Source: Salinarchaeum laminariae
GTDB lineage: Archaea; Halobacteriota; Halobacteria; Halobacteriales; Salinarchaeaceae
Length of the DNA: 64,000 nucleotides
Direction: 5' to 3'
Assembly (NCBI RefSeq): GCF_023204835.1
Contig: NZ_CP096270.1
Span: 2,868,907 to 2,932,906 of the forward strand
How positions within the stretch are numbered: the first letter of the stretch is position 1; the number at the start of each line of letters is the position of its first letter. The notes under the pieces were generated by a model, which worked only from the letters and a program-made list of their open reading frames with translations, did no database searches and had not been told where the DNA came from. The position numbers and the translations under genes are program-made. This document shows, piece after piece, positions 35,626 to 43,312 of the stretch.

Positions 35626-37542
35626 ATGAGCGTCGGTCACGCGAAGCAGCCGCTTACCGTCGTCCACCTCGACGACCACGCAGCCCACACGGAACTGCCA
35701 GCCGCCGACCTCGAGGCAGCCGACGATCGACTGCGCGTGCTCGTCGCCGACACGCTCGAGGCGACGTTGTCGCTCCTCGAAAGCGAAGCCATCGACTGCC
35801 TCGTGGCCAGTCTCGGGGGCGAGGGATACGACCGGCCAGAGGACATCACTGCGCGAGCGCGGGAGGTGGTTCCGGACCTGCCGATCGTCTTCTTCGACGC
35901 CTGCGAGCCCGACGCTGTCGTCGACGCGCTCGACACCGAGACGTCGTTCGTCCCGCGAATCGGCACACCTGAATCCGACGGCGGAACGGCGACTGTCGCC
36001 GGGTCGGGCGCCGCCGGAGCGACTGCAACGGACGGCAATCCCGGCTCGCCCAGCGGAGCATACGCCCTGCTGGCCAACCGAATCGAATCGCTCGTCCCAC
36101 GGCGACGGGACCCGTCGGTGTTCGATCCAGTGGCCGACGAGCTGGCGACGCTCCTGAACGCGAGCACCGTTCCAGCGTGCGTATTCCGAGGAGAAGCGGT
36201 AACCTATCACAACAAGGCCTTCGCCGACGCGTTCGGCGTCGGATCGCCACCGATCCGCGAGGACAGGGTGTTCGACGCCGTCGTCGAAGGAGAGGGCGAT
36301 CTCCGGTCGCTCTGTACCCCTCCAAGCAGCGGCTCCGCATCCGGCGCAATCGAGCGTCCCGACGGGGAACAACGACGCGTCAAGGTGACGGCCGCCAGCG
36401 ACGGCGGCGCGGTACTTGCCCTCTGGGTCAATCCCACCGGCGGCGATCCGGACCGGCCGTCGCGCGAAGAGTCGATGCTACGCTCCCTGCTCGATGATAT
36501 CCCCGTCTCGGTCTACTTCAAGGACCAGCAGAGTCGGCACGTGAAGGTCAGCGACGCGCAGATCGGGATGTCCGCCGAGGAGTATCTGGTCAACGACGAA
36601 GGCAAGCGCCATCCCACGAGCGAGGACGTCGTCGGCAAGACGGATTTCGACCTCTACCACGGCGACCACGCCAGCCTGACCGTCGAGGACGATCGGCAAG
36701 TGATGGAGACCGAACGGCCGATCGACCTGAAGGAGGAGTACACGCACTCGGACACCGGCGAGGACATCTGGGTCCTAACATGCAAGGCACCCTGGTATGG
36801 ACCCGACGGCGAGGTCGCCGGCGTCGCCGGAATCACCGTCGACGTCACCGAGCAGAAGCACAATTTGCGCGAGGAGTCCCCACTCGACGGCCGCCTGGAG
36901 CAGTTCGAACGCGTCCTCACAACGACGTTGCGCGAAGAGCTACAGCGCGCGATCGAGACCGTCGAGCGGGCACGGGACGCCGACGTTAGTAACGGCCCAT
37001 CGAACGTCCAGACGGCAGGAAACGCATCCACGGACGCCTCCGAGGAGCCACTCGACGCCGTCGCCGATCACCTCGACGTGCTGGACGGGCTCCTCGCCGA
37101 CGTGATGACGCTCGCGCGCTACACGAGAACACCCTCCGAACGCAGCTCGATCGAGCTCCGCGACATGCTCCAGACGGTCTGGGACGATCTCGATGCAGAG
37201 CACGGCGAGCTGGCGATCGAAGCCGATCCGATCCTCTTCGCCGACGAGGAGCAACTCCACTGTCTCCTCCGAAATCTCCTCCAGGTCGCAGTCGGGCACG
37301 GCGGCACAGGCGTACGAATCGAGGTCGGGCAGCTGGAGGAGGGGTTCTACGTCGAGCGCAGCGGCGCCCCGCTGACGCCACAGGAGCGCGACGCGCTGAT
37401 GGAGGGCCGCGTCGACGACGCGTCGGCGTCACTCGGTCTCGCGATGACGATCGTCGTCAGCATCGCGGACGCCAACGGCTGGAACGCGACGGTGAGCAGC
37501 GGCGGTCGCCGCTTCGAGTTCACCGACGTCGACATCCGCTGA
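35626..37542 (+). CDS. PAS sensor protein with degenerate receiver and kinase domains
   Basis: A 638-aa protein with the architecture receiver-PAS-PAS-HisKA-HATPase, but key residues are gone. In the receiver-like part the phospho-acceptor Asp position reads S62 (IDCLVASL). The H-box FERVLTTTLREELQ has T433 where the His should be (compare FASVVAHDLRNPLN in the kinase at 27269-28942). The N-box LLRNLLQVAVGHGG has V554 for Asn. G1 reads ERSGAPL, with R578 for the Asp. The PAS domain (about 285-410) is well kept. I infer a non-catalytic signalling scaffold or sensor. Confidence 0.8.
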   Translation: MSVGHAKQPLTVVHLDDHAAHTELPAADLEAADDRLRVLVADTLEATLSLLESEAIDCLVASLGGEGYDRPEDITARAREVVPDLPIVFFDACEPDAVVDALDTETSFVPRIGTPESDGGTATVAGSGAAGATATDGNPGSPSGAYALLANRIESLVPRRRDPSVFDPVADELATLLNASTVPACVFRGEAVTYHNKAFADAFGVGSPPIREDRVFDAVVEGEGDLRSLCTPPSSGSASGAIERPDGEQRRVKVTAASDGGAVLALWVNPTGGDPDRPSREESMLRSLLDDIPVSVYFKDQQSRHVKVSDAQIGMSAEEYLVNDEGKRHPTSEDVVGKTDFDLYHGDHASLTVEDDRQVMETERPIDLKEEYTHSDTGEDIWVLTCKAPWYGPDGEVAGVAGITVDVTEQKHNLREESPLDGRLEQFERVLTTTLREELQRAIETVERARDADVSNGPSNVQTAGNASTDASEEPLDAVADHLDVLDGLLADVMTLARYTRTPSERSSIELRDMLQTVWDDLDAEHGELAIEADPILFADEEQLHCLLRNLLQVAVGHGGTGVRIEVGQLEEGFYVERSGAPLTPQERDALMEGRVDDASASLGLAMTIVVSIADANGWNATVSSGGRRFEFTDVDIR

Positions 37543-37662
37543 ATGGCCGGCGCCGACGGGACCCAGTCGGCAGTTCCAGTCGACCGTTCCAGCGTACCGT
37601 CCCCGACGACCGTTCACTTCGAGTGTTCCCGGCGATCGGCCCCGGTTTCAGTACAAAGATCC

Positions 37663-37667
37663 TTATA
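37663..37667 (+). promoter_or_regulatory. TATA element of the orc1/cdc6-like gene
   Basis: TTATA within CCTTATACAG, centred 27 bp before ATG 37692, the spacing of a leaderless haloarchaeal promoter. It also supports ATG 37692 over upstream in-frame codons. Confidence 0.55.
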
Positions 37668-37691
37668 CAGCTTCGTATGATACACAGCCGC

Positions 37692-38831
37692 ATGGCTGGA
37701 CTGGACCGGCAGCCGAGTTGCTCCCCGTTCGTCGACGAGGGGACACTGACGGCGACCGGCGTCGCCGACGGGATGCCCGAGCGCAGTGACGATCTCGAGG
37801 CACTGGAGTCGATACTGCGACCGAGCCGCGACGGGGAGGCACCGGTCGGGGTCGCGCTCTACGGTCCCTCCGGCTGCGGGAAGACGGAGCTCGTGCACCA
37901 GTGCGCTGCGGGGTTCGAGCGCGCGACCGGAACCGCCGTCCACCTCGAGTGCGCGGCAGACGACACGGTGTTCGCCTGCTGCCAGCGGCTCGCGAACGAG
38001 CTCGGTGCCGACCTTCCGGACACCGGACTCGCCCTCGACACCGCTCGAAAACGGGTGATCGATCGACTCTCGACGGCGCCGTCCCCGCGGTGTGTCGTCC
38101 TCGACGACCTGGATCGTCTCGACGACGACGTACGGCGGGAACTTCTCGTGGACGTGATCGGGGCTGTCAGCGACGACGCAGCGGTCGCGACGATCGTCAC
38201 GAGTCAGCGGCTCGCACTGCGAAACGACCTCGATGCCGTCGAACTCGCGACCATCAGCGACAGCGAGCGGGCGCTCGCACCCTACGATCGTTCGGACCTC
38301 AAGTCGATCTTCGACAGGCGGCTCCAACGGGCCGTCCGCGAAGGGAGCGTCGGGGACGATTTGGTCGAGGGCGCCGTCGAGGCCGCGCTGGATCGCGGAG
38401 GCGACGTCGGCTTCGGCCTCGAACTCGTCGCAGCAGCCTGTGAGATCGCCGAATCGGACTGCGATCTCCCCGTAAACAGATCGCATCTCGTTCGCGCTCG
38501 GGAGCGCGTTGCTGTCGACGACGTCGTCCAGCTTCTCGACGCGCTCCGGACACACCACGTGCTGGCGCTCCGTGGACTGTGTGACCTCGCAGCCAGCGAC
38601 GAGCTGCCCGCGCGGATTGGGCCGGCATTCGACGCTTACGCCCGAGCCTGCGACGCTGCAGACGAGGCACCAAACACCGAACGGTCGCTCCAGAACTACC
38701 TCCGCAGACTCGTCGAAATCGATCTCGTCGACTCGGAGGAGGTCCGGACGGAGAGCGGCGGGAAGTTCAACCGATACGAGCTCGCGCGAGCGCCGGAGCT
38801 GATCACGGCGGCCTTCGACGAGCGATCCTGA
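37692..38831 (+). CDS. Orc1/Cdc6-family AAA+ protein, divergent
   Basis: A 379-aa Orc1/Cdc6-like replication initiator. It has the usual RxxELxxLxxxLxP-type opening (ERSDDLEALESILRPSRDGEAP), Walker A YGPSGCGKTELV, a Walker B-like PRCVVLDDLDRLDDD, and a C-terminal winged helix (RSLQNYLRRLVEIDLVDSEE). The Walker B region reads DDLD instead of the common DEID. It is also short for the family and Ala/Asp rich. This suggests a paralogue of low conservation, perhaps no longer an origin binder. I saw no clear origin-recognition-box repeats around it. Confidence 0.75.
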   Translation: MAGLDRQPSCSPFVDEGTLTATGVADGMPERSDDLEALESILRPSRDGEAPVGVALYGPSGCGKTELVHQCAAGFERATGTAVHLECAADDTVFACCQRLANELGADLPDTGLALDTARKRVIDRLSTAPSPRCVVLDDLDRLDDDVRRELLVDVIGAVSDDAAVATIVTSQRLALRNDLDAVELATISDSERALAPYDRSDLKSIFDRRLQRAVREGSVGDDLVEGAVEAALDRGGDVGFGLELVAAACEIAESDCDLPVNRSHLVRARERVAVDDVVQLLDALRTHHVLALRGLCDLAASDELPARIGPAFDAYARACDAADEAPNTERSLQNYLRRLVEIDLVDSEEVRTESGGKFNRYELARAPELITAAFDERS

Positions 38832-39047
38832 GCCACGTTGGAACGGTTCTCCGAATCGACGACCGTCACCTCGACGGCGTCGGCATCGGTGTAATTGGCA
38901 GTCGGTTGGCTGCGGGGGAGCAGCCGAGCCCGACACATAGGGTTCAGAAGTGTAATCGCTATTAAGGGAACAATTCTGCCAAATGGGACCCCATACCCAC
39001 ACCAATTAAACTAATCGTCGAGTTGATTTCCGTTTCTGCCAATACGC

Positions 39048-39055
39048 TTTAATAG
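39048..39055 (+). promoter_or_regulatory. TATA element before 34-aa ORF
   Basis: TTTAATAG, centred about 25 bp before the ATG at 39076. The 38832-39047 interval before it has no gene. It contains two copies of TTCTGCCAA (near 38974 and 39034). Confidence 0.5.
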
Positions 39056-39075
39056 AATGACTTCATTGATCGACC

Positions 39076-39180
39076 ATGATGGACTGGGGAGAGCCGCGAT
39101 TCACGGGCGCAACGCAGCGAACGCGGGGTGCAATGAGTGTGCTGTCACGGCCAGATTTCGCACGGGGTGATCGGCGATGA
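39076..39180 (+). CDS. 34-aa upstream ORF coupled to zinc-ribbon gene
   Basis: A 34-codon ORF (MMDWGEPRFTGATQRTRG...) that starts 25 bp after a TATA element. Its TGA overlaps the next start as ATGA (39177-39180). The peptide is basic with no recognised domain. The arrangement copies that of the doxX leader at 29565-29660: a leaderless first ORF followed by a coupled second one. Confidence 0.45.
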   Translation: MMDWGEPRFTGATQRTRGAMSVLSRPDFARGDRR

Positions 39181-39614
39181 GCCTCTTCACGAAGCTCGGC
39201 GAAACGATCAGCGGATCCAGCGACGACGCGGAGTCCTCGAACGACGAGGATGTCGAAGACTCAGCGGAATCTATCGAGCAAACGGGGCCGAACTTCATGC
39301 CGTCGAAGCAGAAGGAGCTCTACCTCAAGGCGTTCGCGAACGCGTCGGATCTGAGCGCCACCGGGGTCTGCAGCGAGTGTGGCACCACGCTCTCGCCGTT
39401 CAAGGCCGAACGGCTATTCGCGTCCTGCAAGAACGAGAACTGTGAGAACTACCTCCGCGAGAAAGAGGTGATCGCGGTGAAACGGTACGAGGACCGCCAC
39501 GGCGTCCCCGACGAAGTCGACGTCGATGAGGATCCGATGGCGGCGAAGGGAAACGACCAGGAATCCGGCAGCGCGCTCGATGGCCTATCGGATGCGATGG
39601 ACGACGATTCCTGA
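39177..39614 (+). CDS. acidic zinc-ribbon protein, unrecognised
   Basis: A 145-aa protein. It has an acidic, Ser-rich N-terminus (residues about 12-35), a helical part (PSKQKELYLKAFANASDLS), then a zinc ribbon with CSECGTTLSPF and ASCKNENCENYLRE, and an acidic tail. Four cysteines are spaced as two pairs, so metal binding is likely. The family is not known to me. Its start overlaps the small ORF upstream, and it lies 345 bp after the Orc1-like gene on the same strand. Confidence 0.65.
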   Translation: MSLFTKLGETISGSSDDAESSNDEDVEDSAESIEQTGPNFMPSKQKELYLKAFANASDLSATGVCSECGTTLSPFKAERLFASCKNENCENYLREKEVIAVKRYEDRHGVPDEVDVDEDPMAAKGNDQESGSALDGLSDAMDDDS

Positions 39615-39808
39615 TTTCGTTTGACGGTACCTCGCTCCGATGCGGACTGCATCGTAGCTGCGAGCGGGAGGAAGTCGAACACCAGCGTCGCAAACTCGAC
39701 GTCACTGGCCGTCAGTTCGGTATATTCGGCGAGGTGGTACTCGATCGTGAGGAACCCCGAACGGAGCATTGAGCGACGACGGGCTATTCGAAATGTCGCG
39801 CAGCCGCC

Positions 39809-40042
39809 TCAGGAACCGTCGCCGGAGACGATCGTGTACACGTGGATCGGCGCGATCACCATGCCAAGCAGGAGATAGTTGAGCGTCAGCAGGTTGATGA
39901 TCGCCCACTTCGTCCGCCCGACGTAGTAGTACGCGATCGGAGCGAACACCAGAGCGAGGAGAACGGCCGTCGCCGTGGATTTCTGTTGGGGAGACTGTTC
40001 GTCTGGCGTACCGCTATCGGTAGAGGTGTGTTCGATCGACAT
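39809..40042 (-). CDS. small TM2-like membrane protein
   Basis: A 77-aa protein with a polar N-terminus and two hydrophobic helices (TAVLLALVFAPIAYYYVGRTKW and LLTLNYLLLGMVIAPIHVYTIVSG). The G-R between helices and aromatic YYY are reminiscent of TM2-domain proteins. It appears as a single gene. Its function is unknown. Confidence 0.65.
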   Translation of the reverse strand: MSIEHTSTDSGTPDEQSPQQKSTATAVLLALVFAPIAYYYVGRTKWAIINLLTLNYLLLGMVIAPIHVYTIVSGDGS

Positions 40043-40241
40043 CGATGGGGGGCTATCGTTGTGTGGTTGCAGCAGCTACTCGGGTTGGAGGTGGTCGTGG
40101 AGACGTCGCGTCGACGCCGTCCGCTGCCTCCATTTCAGACTGAAAGGACTGTGGGGAAGGTGGATTCGCAGCGTTTCTCGCCCAGAAAAGGACCGAAAAG
40201 TGCAGTTGAATCGACCGTCGAAACGAATCTGCGTCAGTGGC

Positions 40242-41201
40242 TCAACCGTCCGCGAACTCGTACTCGACGCCGGTCAGCTCCTCGGAGACCTCCCACAGCC
40301 GCGTCGCCAGCGACTCGTCGTAGGACAGGTCGCTGGACGCCTGGATTTCGGGCGCGCCCCGCATCCCGGCGAGGCCGCCGGGGCCGACGTACTCGCCGCC
40401 AGCGATCGCCGGGTCGGTTGCCGCGTACAGCGTCGGGAGCGCCCCTCGTTTCGCGGACTGCGCAACGAGCGCGTTGGCCACTTTCATCGCCCAGATCCGA
40501 ACCGTCGATCCCTGCATCTCGGGCCCGCGTCGCTGCAGATTCGTGTTCGCGTAGCCGGGATGGCAGGCGACGCTGGTCACGGTCGAGCCAGCCGCGTCCA
40601 GTCGCCGGTCGAGCTCGTAGGCGAAGAGCACGTTTGCGAGCTTGCTCTGCGCGTAGGCACCCCACGCGTCGTAGGAGTCCTCCCACTGCAGATCGTCGAA
40701 GTGAATCTCGCCGTTCGTGTGGAGGCCGCTGCTCTGCGTGACGATTCTGGCGTCACCGTCTGTGGATTCGAGGACGTTGAGGAGCCCTGCAGTGAGCGCG
40801 AAGTGACCGAGGTGGTTCACGCCGAATTGGTACTCGAAGCCCTCGGCAGTCTCCTGCCGCGGAATCGCCATGATACCGGCATTGTTGACGAGCACGTCCA
40901 GCGCGTCGTGATCTGACTCGAACGCCTCGACGAACGAATCGACAGAGGAGAGATCCGAGAGATCGATCCGTTCGACCGTCAGGCGATCCGCGGGAACGTC
41001 CGCCTGCATGTCGGCTTTCGACTGCTCGCCGCGCTCGACGCTCCGACATGCCATGACGACGTCGGCGCCCTTCGACGCGAAGGCTCTGGTCGCGTGCAAT
41101 CCCAGCCCGCTGTTCGCGCCGGTAATCACGACAGTGCGGCCGGATTGGTCCGGCACATCGTCGAGGGACCACCCGTCATCGCCGAGAAACGGCACAGCCA
41201 T
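40242..41201 (-). CDS. short-chain dehydrogenase/reductase
   Basis: A 319-aa SDR oxidoreductase of the retinol-dehydrogenase-like group. The cofactor motif TGANSGLGLHAT (T-G-x3-G-x-G), the acidic/Arg pair region ACRSVERGEQ (favouring NADP), NNAGIMAIP, the catalytic Ser in VTQSSGLHTNG and the YAQSKLANVLF (Y-x3-K) are all visible. The substrate is unknown. ATG 41201 fits the family N-terminus; the longer upstream frame is not protein-like. It is the last clearly core-type gene before the disrupted region. Confidence 0.9.
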   Translation of the reverse strand: MAVPFLGDDGWSLDDVPDQSGRTVVITGANSGLGLHATRAFASKGADVVMACRSVERGEQSKADMQADVPADRLTVERIDLSDLSSVDSFVEAFESDHDALDVLVNNAGIMAIPRQETAEGFEYQFGVNHLGHFALTAGLLNVLESTDGDARIVTQSSGLHTNGEIHFDDLQWEDSYDAWGAYAQSKLANVLFAYELDRRLDAAGSTVTSVACHPGYANTNLQRRGPEMQGSTVRIWAMKVANALVAQSAKRGALPTLYAATDPAIAGGEYVGPGGLAGMRGAPEIQASSDLSYDESLATRLWEVSEELTGVEYEFADG

Positions 41202-41561
41202 GGCTTCCCTTCGAGTGCTCGACCCTTCAGTGTTCGAGTAGCGGGGACGGCGAGATCTGTGATCTTGCGCGAGGCGAACTGCAGCAACTATCCAGTGTAG
41301 TTCCGTCAAGCATGCTCCGGCAGGGATTCGAACTCGATCGACTGCTGGAGGTGCCAGATCGCGCTACAGATCCGCGCCAGAGATGAACGACGTTGACGAA
41401 GAAGAAGGAGAGCGTGAACGTGCGGAACTCGAAGGCGAGATTCGTGAAGATTCCAGTGGTCGATAGTCCTTCGGCGAGTGCTATCGACTTGAACCAGAAC
41501 CACCCACCCACAATTTTCCGCGGGCTGTTCCGTCCATGCACGTCTGCTCGACGAGTGACAC
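41202..41561. other. gap with decayed sequence at start of accessory region
   Basis: There is no intact gene. On the minus strand, 41370-41505 reads FWFKSIALAEGLSTTGIF and then TFTLSFFFVNVVHLWR, which loosely resembles the C-terminal part of IS4-type transposases. The sense continues in another frame to 41306, so it would be a remnant. A tRNA-3'-end-like sequence lies at 41313-41334. Confidence 0.3.
41313..41334 (-). other. possible att remnant resembling a tRNA 3' end
   Basis: Read on the minus strand: a T-loop-like GTTCGAAT followed by CCCTGCCGGAGCA, the look of the last 20 bases of a tRNA. The 5' half of a T-stem does not pair and no full tRNA can be folded here. It would fit the duplicated att end left by an element integrated in a tRNA gene. 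It marks the change from intact genes to the broken accessory region. Confidence 0.3.
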
Positions 41562-41648
41562 GATGGAGTAGGCCCTCGTCAGTTGCTGCTCCTGCTCGTT
41601 GCTCTCGGCGTGATCGTCGTGGGTGCGGGACTGCTGTTCAGCCACTGA
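41562..41648 (+). pseudogene. truncated copy of small membrane protein family
   Basis: The open frame DGVGPRQLLLLLVALGVIVV ends GAGLLFSH at a stop but has no start; a TGA lies just upstream. It matches the 35-aa protein at 50651-50758 (DAIGPRQALILLLGLAMIAV, then GAFGLFGVV) along its whole length. It is therefore a decayed member of the same family. Confidence 0.45.
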
Positions 41649-41749
41649 TCGAGCCACCCTGAGAGGCCGACTTCACAGATTAGAAGGCAAAGTACCGCAG
41701 TACGTAGTGCCACAGACACGGGCACGCCAGTTCTCAGGAGCTATCGAAA

Positions 41750-41959
41750 TTACTCCCGAACCGTGACTGAGCCGTCGCCGAGATCCAGATCGCCCCTGAG
41801 ATCCTCGATGAGGGTCTGCCCCTGTTCGTGTAATTGCTTCGCCCGCTCGAGGGAAACTTCACCGTCCTCGAGTTGTTCAGTGATCGTCTCGATACGATCG
41901 CGCTTCTCAGCGATCGTCTCCGGTTGTGCAGCTGTCGTGGGGTCTGCAGTGTCAGTCAT
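41750..41959 (-). CDS. xseB: exodeoxyribonuclease VII small subunit
   Basis: A 69-aa XseB-like protein. The family core is seen: RDRIETITEQLEDGEVSLERAKQLHEQGQTLIEDLRGDL, two helices with the L-E-x-G-x-x-S-L-E-x2 turn. In bacteria several XseB copies bind the coiled-coil arm of XseA. It lies 4 bp downstream of xseA in the same operon. Confidence 0.85.
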   Translation of the reverse strand: MTDTADPTTAAQPETIAEKRDRIETITEQLEDGEVSLERAKQLHEQGQTLIEDLRGDLDLGDGSVTVRE

Positions 41960-41963
41960 GGTA

Positions 41964-43193
41964 TTAGGTTAGGACGATGTACGCGAGCAACATGGCGATT
42001 AACGCGACGAGGGCAAGGATAATCGCTTGTCGGCGCCGTTGCTTTTGTTCGTAGGACTCAGTGACTGCTGCCTTCTCCTGTTCGAACGCCGCCTGTTGTT
42101 CGACGGTATCGTACGCGTGATCGAGATTTGCTTCTAATTCGAGGAGCCGCTCCTTGCTGGTGCTTTTGAAGGCGTTCTCCAGTTCGTTTTCGTGGGTGTC
42201 GAGTCGCGAGGTGACGTGATCACTATAGGCGGTCGTCAGCGCCTGATCGTGTTCACGAAGGCTTAGAGTCGCCGTCCGTCGATACGCTCCATCGAAGCGT
42301 TCGGCCTGCGTCTGGAGATCCTCCTCCAGTTCCGCCTTCTCAGGTACAATTTCGCCGACGTGGGTCGGCGTCATAACCCGACGATCGGCGACTTCGTCGA
42401 CGAGCGACCGGTCGTTCTCGTGCCCGACGGCCGCCGTGATCGGCGTCTGCGTGTTCGCGGCGACCCGGCACAGCGGGGTCTCGTTGAACACGCGGAGGTG
42501 CTTGTCGGCACCGCCGCCGCGAGTCAGGACAATGACGTCGATGCGTGCGTCGTCGTCGAGCGCGCTGATCGCTGCCATCATCGACTCCATCGCGGTCGTT
42601 CCTTGCATCGCGGCGTTGTGAACCACGATGTCGACGTCGGGGTACCGACCGTGGATGCTCGTGACGGCGTCTTCGCGGGCGTCGCTTTCGGCGCTCGTCA
42701 CGATCCCGATCCGCTCGGGAAACGCCGGGAGCTCCCGTTTAACATCGTCGTCGAGGAGCCCATCTTCCGCGAGGGCTTCGCGGTTCTGCTGGTAGGTCCG
42801 CTCGTAGAGTCCCTCACCAAGGGTGAGGACGTCTTCGCCGAGGATGGAAACCTGACCCTCGTCCTCGTGGTAGGAGAGGTCACCCCTGACGGCGATCTGG
42901 AGACCGTCCTCGAGGTCAGCTTCGAGGCCATCAAGTCGGAACGCGAATACTACGCAGTGGATCGACGATCCCTCGTGGACGACGTCGAAGTGAAGGTGGC
43001 CGCCTGAAGAAACGAAGACGTCCGATGCGTCGCCAACGACGTAATCGACGCGGAGATCCGGCGCGTTCTCGATGATGCCTTCGATCTGGTCGTTGAGAGC
43101 GTCGACGAGGACGACGTCATCGCTGCCGAGGCGCTCCTCGAGTTCCTCGAGACTGCGGTCGCCGGCTAGTTCCTCGTCGGCTCCAACGCCCAT
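41964..43193 (-). CDS. xseA: exodeoxyribonuclease VII large subunit with C-terminal membrane helix
   Basis: A 409-aa XseA-like nuclease subunit that would cut single-stranded DNA ends together with XseB. It has an OB-fold (VSSGGHLHFDVVHEGSSIHCVVF), then the catalytic domain with IGIVTSAESDAREDAVTSIHGRYP, a VLTRGGGADKHLRVFNE motif (RGGG-x-x-x-L) and AAVGHENDRSLVDEVADRRVMTPTH (GHE-x-D). A coiled coil follows. Unusually, the protein ends QKQRRRQAIILALVALIAMLLAYIVLT, a clear transmembrane helix after basic residues. Bacterial XseA lacks this. ATG 43193 was chosen over 43220. Confidence 0.85.
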   Translation of the reverse strand: MGVGADEELAGDRSLEELEERLGSDDVVLVDALNDQIEGIIENAPDLRVDYVVGDASDVFVSSGGHLHFDVVHEGSSIHCVVFAFRLDGLEADLEDGLQIAVRGDLSYHEDEGQVSILGEDVLTLGEGLYERTYQQNREALAEDGLLDDDVKRELPAFPERIGIVTSAESDAREDAVTSIHGRYPDVDIVVHNAAMQGTTAMESMMAAISALDDDARIDVIVLTRGGGADKHLRVFNETPLCRVAANTQTPITAAVGHENDRSLVDEVADRRVMTPTHVGEIVPEKAELEEDLQTQAERFDGAYRRTATLSLREHDQALTTAYSDHVTSRLDTHENELENAFKSTSKERLLELEANLDHAYDTVEQQAAFEQEKAAVTESYEQKQRRRQAIILALVALIAMLLAYIVLT

Positions 43194-43312
43194 AGCAATC
43201 CCCTGGGTGGTGGGAGGCAAAAAGGCCGGTGGGCGATTTCCGGAACTTCCGAAAAGTCAGTTCAGGGTAGTTGCAGTGCGATACAGTTCACCGGAAGAGG
43301 TGCTCGACGTGA

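Noticed and set aside
37543..39175. Replication origin around the Orc1/Cdc6-like gene
   Set aside because: The flanks are short and A+T-richer in places, but I found no repeated origin-recognition-box motif; only TTCTGCCAA occurs twice.
39449..39769. Minus-strand frame starting MLRSGFLTIEYHLAEYTELTA
   Set aside because: The first 50 residues look protein-like, but the rest is antisense to the zinc-ribbon gene. Without a sensible stop or family I do not call it.
41306..41505. Transposase-like C-terminal remnant
   Set aside because: The likeness (FWFKSIALAEG ... FFFVNVVHLWR) is short and needs a frame change. It is recorded only in the gap note, not as a feature of its own.
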